Shown: positions 42,730-51,325, numbered from the stretch's first letter. The stretch is DNA of 64,000 bases from Hyphomicrobium_A sp963724945 (GCA_963724945.1 CAVRWL010000003.1:2232001-2296000), one strand, 5' to 3'. Translations and numbers: made by a program. The notes: a model not told the origin generated them from the letters alone.

Positions 42730-43544
42730 CAAGCCGCAACGGCGACGTAGAGTCCGGCGCAGAGGAGAGCGGCGCCTGCGAGCGGCACGAGGCGGGCGCC
42801 GAATGTGCTGAGCTTCTCGATGAGCACGAGGATCGCCAGGCCGGCGATCCACACGAGGTTCATGATGCCGGCCGCGAACAACAACAGCATCAGCGCCCAG
42901 CAGCAGCCGAGGCAATAGGCGCCGTGCACGAGCCCGAGGCGGAAGGCGCCTGCGCGCCCTAATCGCCAGTGGCGCGACAGAAACGCCGCAGGCGTGCGGC
43001 AATGCGCGAGGCAGGCGGTCTTGAGCGGGCTCAGCTGGAAGAGGCCGGCTGAGACGAGCAGGCCCGCGGTCAGCCAGCGATCGGTCGACCACATCATCAT
43101 GCCGTCGACGTGGCCGAGCCGTTCGAGCGCGAACTGCAGAGCGGTCGCGGCGGCGCTGAATGCGAGCCAGCAGGCGAGGTAGCCCGCGGCGAAAGCGGCC
43201 GTGGGGACGAGCGGCGCTAGGATTTGCCCGCGCGCCTGCCCGTGGCGGAAGACGCGTGCATAGAGCAGGATCATCGGCGCGGCGCTGGGAATCATCATGG
43301 CGATCATCATCACCCACCACATGAGCAGCATGGTGAGCCAGTAGGCTGCATCCCAGTCGCCGGGCATCGGCAGCGCCGGACGCGGCGGCGGAAACTGCCA
43401 CGTCGTCATGGCAATCGTGCTCATGCCGGTTCCGGCACCGGTCAGGACATAGACCCAGGCGAGACCCGTTATGCCGGCAAGCGCGAGCGCGATGAGGGCC
43501 TGCTCGCGGCGCACGATGCGCTCGGTGAGCGTCGTTTGCGGCAT
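42729..43544 (-). CDS. DUF2182 integral membrane protein
   Basis: 271 aa with about seven hydrophobic helices. The family motif WLTMLLMWWVMMIAMMIPSAAPMILLY is Met-rich, and a Cys/His-containing region (TACLAHCRTPAAF and GAYCLGCCWALM) could bind metal; DUF2182 is described as a predicted metal-binding integral membrane family. It follows the DUF1326 gene by 21 bases on the same strand; the two families co-occur widely and probably work together. The task is unknown. Confidence 0.88.
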   Translation of the reverse strand: MPQTTLTERIVRREQALIALALAGITGLAWVYVLTGAGTGMSTIAMTTWQFPPPRPALPMPGDWDAAYWLTMLLMWWVMMIAMMIPSAAPMILLYARVFRHGQARGQILAPLVPTAAFAAGYLACWLAFSAAATALQFALERLGHVDGMMMWSTDRWLTAGLLVSAGLFQLSPLKTACLAHCRTPAAFLSRHWRLGRAGAFRLGLVHGAYCLGCCWALMLLLFAAGIMNLVWIAGLAILVLIEKLSTFGARLVPLAGAALLCAGLYVAVAA

Positions 43545-43565
43545 CGGCGCGTCTCCTGAGGGCGG

Positions 43566-44196
43566 CTAGCGCACGATGCCGCTCTGGTTGAGATGGATGC
43601 GGGCGAACTGGCCATAGCTGTCGGCGAGCTCGTAGCTCACCGGACCCTCCGTGCTTCGACCAGCCGCGCCCGATCTCGGCGACGGCGAACTCGAAGCCGT
43701 GCGGCTGCTCGATGCGGACAGTGTGCTCCGCGCCGGTGATCGGGTTCAGGATAGGTGCGCCGCGCATCTCCAGGATGCCGTCGATGCGCGCGCGGGCGGT
43801 GCGCGCGGGGATGTCGATCTCGAACTCGATCTCGCCGTAGAGAGGCTCGTGCAGGATATCGCAGGTGGAGGCGAAAATGCTGAACACGGTGGCGCCGGGC
43901 TCGCTGTCCTCGCCCCTGAGGATGCGCCGGAGGCCGGCCCGCTGCTCCGGGGTGGCACGGCTGTCGATCACGTGCACGCCTTCGCCCTTGCCCTCGTGAA
44001 TGGGACCGGGCCAGCGGAAGATGCCTGCAGCCTTGAGCCCGTCGAGCCGGGTCGAGCCGTGGAAGCCTTGCTCGATGTCGAACACGGCCAGCCCGCGACA
44101 GTGGCCATGCGTGGGGAGCGCGTTGAACTGGCAGGGGCAGCCGTAGGCGCAATTGCAGTTGCCGAACTCGCGGCCTTCGATCTCCCAGGGGGTCAT
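43566..44196 (-). pseudogene. DUF1326 protein, frameshifted near 43656
   Basis: About 209 aa after correction. The ATG at 44196 has GGAGG five bases upstream. The N-terminus WEIEGREFGNCNCAYGCPCQF holds the C-x-C-x3-C-x-C cluster of the family, suited to metal or thiol chemistry. After GRGWSK the frame shifts. Removing one C near 43656 gives TEGPVSYELADSYGQFARIH and an end at GIVR before the DUF2182 gene. It forms a pair with DUF2182. The single indel in otherwise clean coding sequence looks like an error. Confidence 0.82.
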
Positions 44197-44365
44197 AATC
44201 ACCTCCGTCTCAGTGGGGCTGGTCGGACCCTATATGCAGATCCAACCCGTCGCCGCCATTAAATCAGTATTGGTCCGGCGCTTTTTTAGATTCTGTTTAT
44301 GCGACGGGGTTAGGCCGGAACGGTTCTGCGCGACCGGAGGCTCTTCAGCAAAGCAGATGTAGACG

Positions 44366-44620
44366 ATGGACCTTGAAGAACGCGTGTCGAGGATCGAGAC
44401 GAGGAACACGAGCGTCGAGGCGGACAAGGCGTGGGAGACAAGCTGGACGCGGCGCGCCCTGGTGATGCTGTTTACATATCTCGCAATGAGCACGTACCTC
44501 TGGGCGATAGGGGTTGCGGACCCTTGGCTCAACGGCATCGTGCCAACCGTTGCGTTTATGATCTCCACCCTGACGATGCCATTCTTCAAGAAGGAGTGGC
44601 TGAAGCACAGAAACGACTGA
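44366..44620 (+). CDS. Small membrane protein with coiled-coil start, 84 aa
   Basis: MDLEERVSRIETRNTSVEADKAWE, a charged helix, precedes two hydrophobic segments (about residues 31-48 and 53-72) and a basic end (KKEWLKHRND). Proteins of this pattern are common and unnamed in many bacteria. The local composition is less GC-rich than its neighbours, and it faces the convergent pqiA-like gene. Upstream, 44197-44365, a short AT-rich stretch probably carries the promoter. Confidence 0.7.
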   Translation: MDLEERVSRIETRNTSVEADKAWETSWTRRALVMLFTYLAMSTYLWAIGVADPWLNGIVPTVAFMISTLTMPFFKKEWLKHRND

Positions 44621-44645
44621 TTTCACCACTCGGCGGCATTGAGGC

Positions 44646-45692
44646 TCACGCCGGGCGGTGACGGCGGCCGGGATTGGTCGGCAGCGTGACCACCTCGCCC
44701 GATGCCGGCCGCGCGCGCGGCGCGACCGTGTTGGCCCAGCCGTAGGCGAGCATGGTGATGAGCGCGGATGCTGCGAAGAAATACACGCCCGGCATCACCA
44801 CCGCCTCCGTGTAGCCCGACGAGTTCACGTAGAAGATCATCAAGGCCAGCACCATGACGTCGGTCATGGAATAGCGCCCGAGCCACTCCATGGTGGAGAA
44901 CGAGCGGCGCCGGAACTCGGGCGACAGGTCGGGCGAGGTGACGAGCGTCAACAGATAGAACAGCTTGAGGAAGGGAAAGAAGATCGACACCGCGAACACG
45001 ACCGCGCACAGGAAGTACTCGTTGCTCTCGTAGAGCGCGTAGATGATGGTGGCGATCGAGTGCTGCGCCGTCCACACGTAGACCGTGGTGAAGCGGATCA
45101 CCGGCAGGATGATGCCGAGCGCGAAGAACACGGTCGCGAGGATGATGAGGAAGCTCAGAAGAAAATTGCGCAAGGGCGACAGCGGCTTCGGCGTCTCGCG
45201 CTCCTCGGCGAGCCCGGCTGCCGCGTCGACGTCGGTCTTGAGCCAGGCGTAGGAGAGGATCATCAGCGCCACCGCGGCCGTGAACAGATAGACGGCCGGC
45301 AGGCTGGCGGCGTCGTAGATGCCCTGGCTTTTCAAGAAGAAGATCATCAGCGCCAGCACCAGCACGTCGTGCATCGACCATTTGCCGATCCACTCGATGG
45401 CCTTGAGGCGCTTGGCGTGGCGGCGCACCTCGGCGGCCGGCAGCGTCGAGGCGACCAGCAGGTAGGTCAGCTTGACGATGGGGAAGATGATGGAGAAGAC
45501 GAGCACGATGAGGCCGAGGAACGTCTGCCCATCGTGCAGCAGCACGCTGACGGTGGAGATGAGCGAGTATTCGCTCGACCAGAAATAGAACTTGGTCAGC
45601 TTTAGGATCGGCAGCGTGAGCCCGAGCGCCAGGCAGACGGCGGCGCCGATGATGGCGAAGCTCAAGAGAAACCGCCGGCCACCCAAGTGCAT
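44646..45692 (-). CDS. Paraquat-inducible protein A family membrane protein
   Basis: 348 aa with two PqiA-type repeats of about four helices each. Each repeat has the pair 'P-I-x-K/RFT/K' and IEWIGKWSMHDVLVLALMIFF (first) or MEWLGRYSMTDVMVLALMIFY (second). The cytoplasmic zinc-ribbon cysteines of E. coli PqiA are missing. PqiA belongs to the PqiABC intermembrane lipid-transport system, but no pqiB/C (MCE) genes are adjacent, so the partner is unknown. An ATG at 45692 is a plausible start (MHLGGRRFLLSF). Confidence 0.88.
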   Translation of the reverse strand: MHLGGRRFLLSFAIIGAAVCLALGLTLPILKLTKFYFWSSEYSLISTVSVLLHDGQTFLGLIVLVFSIIFPIVKLTYLLVASTLPAAEVRRHAKRLKAIEWIGKWSMHDVLVLALMIFFLKSQGIYDAASLPAVYLFTAAVALMILSYAWLKTDVDAAAGLAEERETPKPLSPLRNFLLSFLIILATVFFALGIILPVIRFTTVYVWTAQHSIATIIYALYESNEYFLCAVVFAVSIFFPFLKLFYLLTLVTSPDLSPEFRRRSFSTMEWLGRYSMTDVMVLALMIFYVNSSGYTEAVVMPGVYFFAASALITMLAYGWANTVAPRARPASGEVVTLPTNPGRRHRPA

Positions 45693-45764
45693 GACTTTGC
45701 CCGCTCCCGCTTTTCGGTCGCCAGTGAAGGCCGCGGCGTGGGCAAAACTAGGGCCGATAGGGGC

Positions 45765-45857
45765 AGTCGGCAGGTAGGCAGTTGGCAGTAGGCAGTAGGC
45801 AGTTGGAAATCGGCGGTGGCGGCGCTGGACTACCCGCTGCCGACTGCCTACTGCCTA
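45765..45857. repeat. GGCAGT-type short tandem and inverted repeats
   Basis: Copies of GGCAGTTGGCAGTAGGCAGT-like sequence from about 45765 are answered by the inverse, CTGCCGACTGCCTACTGCCT, at about 45838-45855, so the segment can fold back on itself. The same repeat family appears at 62189-62262. Confidence 0.65.
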
Positions 45858-46160
45858 CCGCTCTGCTTCCGTCTCGTCGCGGTTCGGCCAGCCGAGCACT
45901 TTCAGAGCGCTGCGAAAACGCGCGTTCGCGAGCCCGTTGTGATGGCGCATGCACGGCAGCCCGCCGCCGGCGACGGGGGCCAGGCAGCGCTTAGCGCGCC
46001 GGCAGCGTTTGCGGAGGCACACGCGCGGCAGGCCCGAGGCGGACGCTACGAGGCGAGCGAGGAGCTCGGCCTCGATCGCCTTGGGAGCGTCCGGGGCCTC
46101 CGGGGCGTCCTTCGAAGACGCCATCAAGCCGTGCGCCTTGCCTCTGCGTGCCGTCGCCAT
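45855..46160 (-). CDS. Hypothetical Cys/Arg-rich protein, 101 aa
   Basis: The C-terminal half has a dense Cys/Arg region (PRVCLRKRCRRAKRCLAP and GGGLPCMRHH) followed by ARFRSALKVLGW. This Cys arrangement could bind zinc and nucleic acid. The final codons run into the GGCAGT repeat, so the C-terminus may have been altered. The start is uncertain (MATARRGKAHG or the Met 12 codons later). No firm family; similar small proteins appear in Hyphomicrobiales. Confidence 0.45.
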   Translation of the reverse strand: MATARRGKAHGLMASSKDAPEAPDAPKAIEAELLARLVASASGLPRVCLRKRCRRAKRCLAPVAGGGLPCMRHHNGLANARFRSALKVLGWPNRDETEAER

Positions 46161-46248
46161 GCCGCGCTCTCATTGCTTGCACGCCGATGATCCCACGTGC
46201 ACGGCATGCGGGTACAACGCGAATGGCGAGGCACCACGCGCAATGCCA

Positions 46249-46380
46249 CCCGTCATCCCGGCCGACCCCGGCCTTGAGCCGGGGGAGAGCCGGGATCTTG
46301 CTGTTGGCGCCGCGCCTACCCGCAAGATCCCGTGGCTGCGCCGCATCACTGACGTGCTGCGCCGCGCACGGGATGACGGG
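46249..46380. repeat. Composite palindromic (REP/BIME-like) element
   Basis: CCCGTCATCCCG (46249-46260) is the exact inverse of 46369-46380, and CGGGATCTTG (46291-46300) is the inverse of 46323-46332, giving nested stems. The outer arm resembles the element upstream of recA at 24512. Confidence 0.75.
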
Positions 46381-46403
46381 TCGGATGTGCGCATGCGGCT
46401 TTG

Positions 46404-46858
46404 GCCTCGCGGCGGTGACGCCCGAGGGTTTGCAAAGAGCGAAGGGAGCGCGGGCGCCGAAGCGCTGCGATCCTGTCGCGACACAGGGCAGCCTTGCGGC
46501 GCCCGCGCCGGTTGCTATGCCGTGCCGAGGGTGCGGTCACATCGTCAGCGGGCTCATCGGTCCGGCCCGGGGCGCTTCGCCCGAGCCTCTCGCGTCCAGG
46601 ACCTAGAGCTGCTGCGCGCCAGCTTACATGGAAGCGCCGCTGCGCGACGGGCGTCCGTGCAGTCTGTTGCCATCGCTGCACAGCCTCGATCCGCGGCCCC
46701 GGAATCTGAGGCGAGCTAAGCCTCGCGGCAGACGCCCGCGACGGTACGGACGCCAGCCTCAACCGGGCACCGCCCCCGCCCCGCAAAGCCGCTCAGCTGC
46801 TGCGTCCCATGACGGACAGGGGTGCGAGCAGTATGCGCGAGGCCGGAGGGACGGGGGT
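46404..46858 (-). repeat. Dispersed ~460-bp repeat, copy B (inverted relative to copy A)
   Basis: The reverse complement of this segment aligns with 28665-29127 throughout, with scattered substitutions and small indels. Together with the BIME-like element to its left it fills the gene-free interval 46161-46944. No transposase or integrase gene is nearby. Confidence 0.75.
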
Positions 46859-46944
46859 AAGATTTGGGCGATGAGCCCGAGTAATGGCGAAAATGTCAGG
46901 CTAAGCCCGGGAATTGGGTGACGGAGATTAAAGGAGGCGTCGAG

Positions 46945-47106
46945 ATGAAGGTCGCTGACCTGAGGAAAGCACTCGCAGATGCCCCGGACAGCATGGATGT
47001 CGTTCTGGGACTGGGTGAGGATTTTGGCACGCCTGTCCGCGCTTACCACGACAGGAGCAAAGGGTGTTTCGTCATCGTGATCGACTTCAAAGAGAGAAAG
47101 GCCTGA
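46945..47106 (+). CDS. Hypothetical protein, 53 aa
   Basis: The ATG has AAAGGAGG 7 bases upstream. MKVADLRKALADAPDSMDVVL and GCFVIVIDFKERKA suggest a small alpha/beta protein. The pattern 'DLRKAL-DxPDxxxV' recalls small phage or plasmid-borne unknown proteins. It lies at the left end of the low-density accessory region. Confidence 0.6.
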   Translation: MKVADLRKALADAPDSMDVVLGLGEDFGTPVRAYHDRSKGCFVIVIDFKERKA

Positions 47107-47147
47107 GCGGTCTCGGCGCGCTGGGGCTTTCTCGCGCAGTGCGCCGC

Positions 47148-47348
47148 TCAGATGTCGTTTACCGACGCCGGCCGGCACATCCAGCGCTTGATCTGCCACT
47201 GCGGATGCTCGTTGGCCCACTGCGCGCAAACGGGCGCCGCCGCCGCCGTGCAGTACTTGGCGGGCATTTTGAAGTCGACCGGGATCTTGAAGTCCTTGCA
47301 CTGGTTGGGATCGGCGATCAGGCACGCCGAAAGGATGATGCTGAGCAT
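47148..47348 (-). CDS. Small Cys-rich protein, 66 aa
   Basis: AAGGAGA precedes the ATG. Five cysteines occur (ILSACL, DPNQCKD, AKYCTAA, APVCAQW, RWMCRP), with an HPQWQIKRW motif near the end. The start MLSIILSACLIADPNQCK is like small Hyphomicrobiales proteins in which the Cys residues probably form disulfides after export, though the hydrophobic start is short for a signal peptide. Function unknown. Confidence 0.65.
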   Translation of the reverse strand: MLSIILSACLIADPNQCKDFKIPVDFKMPAKYCTAAAAPVCAQWANEHPQWQIKRWMCRPASVNDI

Positions 47349-47670
47349 TAAGGTGCGTCTCCTTGGGTCGGCTTCTGTTTGGGAGACAGACTAGGAAAAT
47401 CCCCAGGACCCTGCACGGGCTTTCGTCCCGCAGATCCTCGGGCAATTTGCCCGAGCTCGGCTGGCCCGCGCAACGGGCATCCCAGGGGGCCGCCGCTCAG
47501 GCTATGCGGTTGCGGGAAGCGTAGGGGCATGCGGGGGCCGGGATTAGATTTGGCGCGAGCCCCGTGCGAAGATCGGGACCGGCCGGCAGCGGATCGGTCT
47601 GCCGGCGTCATCGGCGACGGTGGCAGCGGCGCGGCCGCTTGAAGTCCAACCTACGGGAGAGGTGTGAGCG
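47349..47670. other. Intergenic region with one hairpin
   Basis: No gene seen. A tight hairpin at 47437-47455 pairs CTCGGGCA with TGCCCGAG across three bases. The sequence otherwise lacks features I can name. Confidence 0.4.
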
Positions 47671-48229
47671 ATGCTCCAGGCATGGTTGTCATTCGGGTAC
47701 CTCGTCCTCATCGCAGTTGGGCTGCTTGCCTTCGTCTTGTGGCGCCAGGGCAGCCCGCTCCTGGCCGTCGCCGCGCTCGTCGTTGGCGTGCCGCTGTGGT
47801 TCGGCTGGGAATACGCGCGCCCGACGTGGACGAGCGGCCTCATCACCGGAACGGAAGTGCGCCGCAGCGATCCCGACAAGCGCGGCAACACCAGCGACAT
47901 CGAGTACATCTACATGCGCAACCGCTCCGACCGCGGGATGGAGCTGATCAACGACGACAGCTGGTGGTGGTTGAAGCGCAACAGCGAGCGGGTGTTCAAC
48001 GACGCCAAGACCGCGCAGGACCGCAACACGGAGATGACGCTGTTGTGGAACCGCTGGCGCTCGACGCTTCTGTCCAAGTACCCCAACGTGATCGCCATCG
48101 GCGAACGCCGGCCATTGGCCGTGGTGGTCGCTGCGCGTGATCGTCTTCTACGCGCTCTCGATCGTGCTGTGGCTCGCGTATTTTTACGGCTTCATCCGGC
48201 TGCGGAGGGCGACTGCGGGGGAGGCATGA
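47671..48229 (+). pseudogene. DUF1523-like membrane protein, frameshifted near 48107
   Basis: About 185 aa after correction. It has an N-terminal helix pair (residues ~5-48), a middle with TGTEVRRSDPDKRGNTSDIEYIY and WNRWRSTLLSKYPNVI, and a C-terminal helix. Deleting one C from CGCCGGCC near 48107 restores GHWPWWSLRVIVFYALSIVLW, the expected last membrane helix, ending RRATAGEA. I assign DUF1523 from the middle motif; function unknown. Confidence 0.6.
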
Positions 48230-48287
48230 GCACGAGCCGGCGCGCTGAGCGAGGTGCGTATGCGCATTCCTAGAAGTTGAAGCGCGA

Positions 48288-49076
48288 GTGCGATGTCAGC
48301 CGCCGTATACCCATAGGGTGGAATTCGTGAAAGGCCGAGGCGGACCCTGGACGACGACGAAGCTTGCGAAGGTGCGTGAGTACCTTGATGCCTACCAAAA
48401 GGCGATGAGTAGGCAGAGCTGGGCTAAGACAGTCTATATTGATGCCTTCAGTGGCAGCGGCGCGGTTATGCTTCGGGGCGCGACGGCGCGGACAAGACGG
48501 GTCCGCCCTTCAGGCGCTGGGGCTCGATACGCCCTTCTCTGAGTATCATCTGGTTGAGAAGTCGAAGAGGGCCGTGAACCGCCTGCGTGAGCAAGTCGAG
48601 GCGCGCTATCCAGATCGTATGGACCGCGTGCGATTTCATACAGGCGACGTAAACGACATCCTGCCACGGCTCCTGGAAAGACTGTCATCGAAACACAGGG
48701 CAGTCGTATTCGTCGACCCGTATGGCATGCAGCTAGAGTGGCGCACTTTGCAGGCGATCGCGGAATGTCCGCGCGTCGATCTCTGGCTGCTGGTCCCAAC
48801 TGCAATGGGCGTGCAACGGCTCGCAACGAGAAGGAGGGAACGGATGCCGGAAAGTTGGGAGGCCAAAATCGATGCCTTCCTTAAGTTACAGCGGCTGGCG
48901 AGACAAGTTCTATGAGCCTTCTCGACAAGTCAATTTGTTCGGTACCAGAGGCGTGAAGGTCGCCACCTCGAGATGATCGATCAGGAGGTACAGGATCGAT
49001 TGCGAGCTGCTGGATTCCACGGCGTGGCTCGAAACGTACTGCACCTCAGAGACGGGATCGGGTACTCTTCTCATTA
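48288..49076 (+). pseudogene. tcmP: Three-Cys-motif partner protein (tcmP) relic, several frameshifts
   Basis: The coding pieces line up with the TcmP family (TIGR04474). The N-terminus has GGPWTTTKLAKVREYLDAY and VYIDAFSGSG. After a frame change near 48490 comes FSEYHLVEKSKRAVNRL, then VVFVDPYGMQLEWRTL, DLWLLVPTAMGVQRL and MPESWEAKIDAFL. Further breaks occur near 48885 and 48973, before a last piece FHGVARNVLHLRD. TcmP is usually encoded beside a three-Cys-motif (Gp37/Gp68, DUF5131) gene in mobile or phage-linked loci; that partner is absent. At least three breaks mean decay is more likely than a single read error. Base composition is lower in GC than core genes. Confidence 0.7.
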
Positions 49077-49600
49077 ATGTTCGCATGTTCAAATCCGTCG
49101 CGGGCAGCACAATCCACCTCCATGGCGATCGCAAATCACCTTTTGAGGGAATGAACTTGGCAGGCGGTTCTGACATCAATGGACCGATGCAACCTGGAAT
49201 CCAGTTGCAGGTTGCTCAATGATCTCGCCCGGCTGCACGTTGGCGCGCCAAACGGATGGCACGCTCGACTGAGGCATGGCATGTTCAAGACCGGGAGAGC
49301 GGCATTGAAGTCGGGCGGCGGTGCCCCCTAGACAGCAAAAATAGAAATCAATCCTGATCCCCTCAGCGCTGCGTCTCGAGTATGGAAGAACCTTCGAGGC
49401 TCGTCTATCGAAATCGACATTGTCTGACGGGCAATTTTCACGAGGCTCGTACCCTTGGAATCAGTAGCGGCGACGGGGCGCAATGGAGCGTCGCGCACCG
49501 GCACCAGTTTCAGGTGCTCACTTCCGCTCCGCCGAGATCTTCTATACTTTCGTCATAGACACCCTGAGTCACCTTCCTCAACACGTCGAACCCGGCGATA
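49077..49600. other. Low-GC stretch without a recognisable gene
   Basis: An open frame without a start runs to a stop at 49220-49222 (pieces such as GSGTLLINVRMFKSVAG and GGSDINGPMQPGIQ). It looks protein-like but matches nothing I know. From 49223 to 49600 I see no coding pattern on either strand that I would defend. Confidence 0.3.
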
Positions 49601-50150
49601 TTGCAGGCTCGGCTCACGCCGCTTGGCATGACGCCAGAGCAGATCGTCTCTCTGCAAAGTGCCATTTTGAGCAGACAAGAATGGCTGGGAGCCGCCGAGC
49701 GTATCGTGTGCGATGTCTTCAAGGGGTGCGCGCCCTACGTCAGCCCGTTCTCGATCAACAATCCCGATGGCATGGCGCTATTGGCTTATCCATTTCGCCA
49801 ATTCTTCTCCTCGGGCGCCCGTCAGGTTTATAACAACGTTCTGCACGACAATAGCACCATCCAAGCACACTTCGGCCGTTCCGGCCTCGATATGCTTGCC
49901 TATGATCCAGCCATGATGCCCAGACCTCTTTCTCTTCGATGACAATGGCCGACAGCGTTCAAAAGCGCAGCTGCTCGACGACATTCCACGGCTGGTCTCT
50001 GCTACGTGGCGACGTCATCTCGGTCCAAGAGTTTTATCTACCCCGCGGGGAGGAGACGGCGCAGAGCCAACACGATCGCCGTGGGCGACACCATGGCTGA
50101 AGCATCAGAAGAGCTTCTTCCCGATGTTCTCCCGACCCGATAGCGAATGA
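49601..50150 (+). pseudogene. Unknown gene or relic, frameshifted near 49925
   Basis: The first frame reads LTPLGMTPEQIVSLQ, AAERIVCDVFKGCAPYV and SGARQVYNNVLHDNST. A one-base shift near 49925 joins it to DLFLFDDNGRQRSKAQLLDD and IPRLVSATWRRHLG, ending at 50150. About 183 aa in all, soluble, with ordinary codon use but lower GC than core genes. No ribosome-binding site or certain start is seen. No family recognised; it may be a mobile-element remnant. Confidence 0.4.
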
Positions 50151-50174
50151 CGACTTTCCATCTAGCCATCTAGA

Positions 50175-50310
50175 GCGATCTTCCTGGACTTGCGTAGCCG
50201 ACGCCCTTGGCGTCCAGCATCTGCTGCAGCTCGCCCGCCTCCGCCATCTCGCGGACGATGTCGCAGCCCGCCGACGAGCTCGCCCTTGACGTAGAGCCGC
50301 GGGATCGTCG
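50175..50310 (-). pseudogene. grxD fragment 1 (3' part of a monothiol glutaredoxin gene)
   Basis: Read on the minus strand this encodes TIPRLYVKGELVGG, then after a one-base slip CDIVREMAEAGELQQML and DAKGVGY. It covers the C-terminal third of the glutaredoxin encoded in full at 54624-54975. The active-site CGFS half is missing. It lies 14 bases beyond the stop of the RlpA-like gene. Confidence 0.8.
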
Positions 50311-50323
50311 CGGGCAGCGCCGA

Positions 50324-51325
50324 TCAGTTGCCGGCGCCGGGCGCACCAAGCAGATAGCGCTTGAGACCCGACCAGAAGCCTTGCGTCGCGCCGGTCGGTG
50401 CAGGTGGCTGCTGGTCCACGAATGCGGCTCGGCTCACGAGACGTGGACCCTGTACGAGGCTGGGGCCCTCGACAAGCCGCGGCGCTCGGCTGACGAGACG
50501 CGGGCCCTGCAGGAGCTGCGCGAGCTGACTGATGCGCCGCGGGGGCGAGCGCAGCATGACGAGCTGCCGGGCGAGCGATGGCGACACCGCGAGCTGCGGC
50601 CGCGGAACGGATCCGGTTTCCAGCGCGGCAACTTCCAGGGTCCCCTGCGTGCCGTCGGCGCGCTGCTCGTCCTCCCCGCGCAGGTCGAAGCACGCTTGCG
50701 CCGTCTTGAGCGCGATGTCGACGGTCGCGAATCTGCCGAGGTAGCCGGGAACCTTCGGGTAGACGCGCCGGCTCACGTAGGTCGCCTCGGACTTGGTCGG
50801 AGATTGCAGGACAACGATGACGAGCGACGCCGTCCCCTGCTCGAGGAAGCCGAGCTTCTCCGCGGCGGCGCGCGATACGTCGAGCTTGCGCTCGCCGCTA
50901 TAGGGGCCGGCGTTGTTGACCCGCAGCACGCTAGCGTCGCCGGTTTTCGGATTGTAGGCGAGGATGACGGTGCCGTCCGGCAAGAGCGGGCTTGCGGCGT
51001 TGTCGGGGTGATCGGCGCGGAAGACGGCGCCCGAGCTCGTCAGCCCGCAGGGGTTCAAGGGATCATGATGGCAGTCGTCGTAGTAGGACGCGCGCAAGTA
51101 GCCGCGCCAGCCGACAAGGGTATCCGTCTGCGCCAGCGTGCCGACGCGGTAGCAAAGCCCATGGAAGCAGTAGCGGGTGCCGGGGGACTTGGCATCCGCC
51201 GTCGGCGGGATCGCAACGGCGACGACGAAGACCGCGGCGGCGCCGGCCAAAGCCGGCGGCGCACGCCGCCAACCTGCGATAATAGCCGAGGCTGCAGCGC
51301 GCAGCGGCCGCTTCTTCCCTGGCAT
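50324..51325 (-). CDS. RlpA-like double-psi beta-barrel protein with C-terminal repeats
   Basis: 333 aa. A Tat/Sec-like basic start and hydrophobic segment (AGAAAVFVVAVAIPPTADA) precede a periplasmic domain with a YRVGTLAQTD lead. The RlpA-type DPBB follows, with RASYYDDCHHDPLNPCGLTSS, VILAYNPKTGDASVLRVNNAGPYSG and KLDVSRAAAEKLGFLEQG. RlpA proteins bind or cleave septal peptidoglycan. The SPOR domain is missing; instead there are repeats of GPRLVSRA (about residues 275-305). It lies between two grxD fragments, so it may have come with the rearrangement there. Confidence 0.75.
   Translation of the reverse strand: MPGKKRPLRAAASAIIAGWRRAPPALAGAAAVFVVAVAIPPTADAKSPGTRYCFHGLCYRVGTLAQTDTLVGWRGYLRASYYDDCHHDPLNPCGLTSSGAVFRADHPDNAASPLLPDGTVILAYNPKTGDASVLRVNNAGPYSGERKLDVSRAAAEKLGFLEQGTASLVIVVLQSPTKSEATYVSRRVYPKVPGYLGRFATVDIALKTAQACFDLRGEDEQRADGTQGTLEVAALETGSVPRPQLAVSPSLARQLVMLRSPPRRISQLAQLLQGPRLVSRAPRLVEGPSLVQGPRLVSRAAFVDQQPPAPTGATQGFWSGLKRYLLGAPGAGN

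Noticed and set aside
42052..43560. Continuation of the DUF1326 frame through DUF2182 and rpsD
   Set aside because: It is out-of-frame read-through after the frameshift near 43656; DUF2182 and rpsD are real in other frames.
46161..46944. Protein-coding gene on the plus strand across the repeats (256-codon frame)
   Set aside because: The frame runs through REP elements and the 460-bp repeat; the product is Arg/Ala-rich and copy A breaks the frame.
48910..49179. Minus-strand 89-codon gene
   Set aside because: It overlaps the tcmP relic in antisense, has no ribosome-binding site and no recognisable domain.
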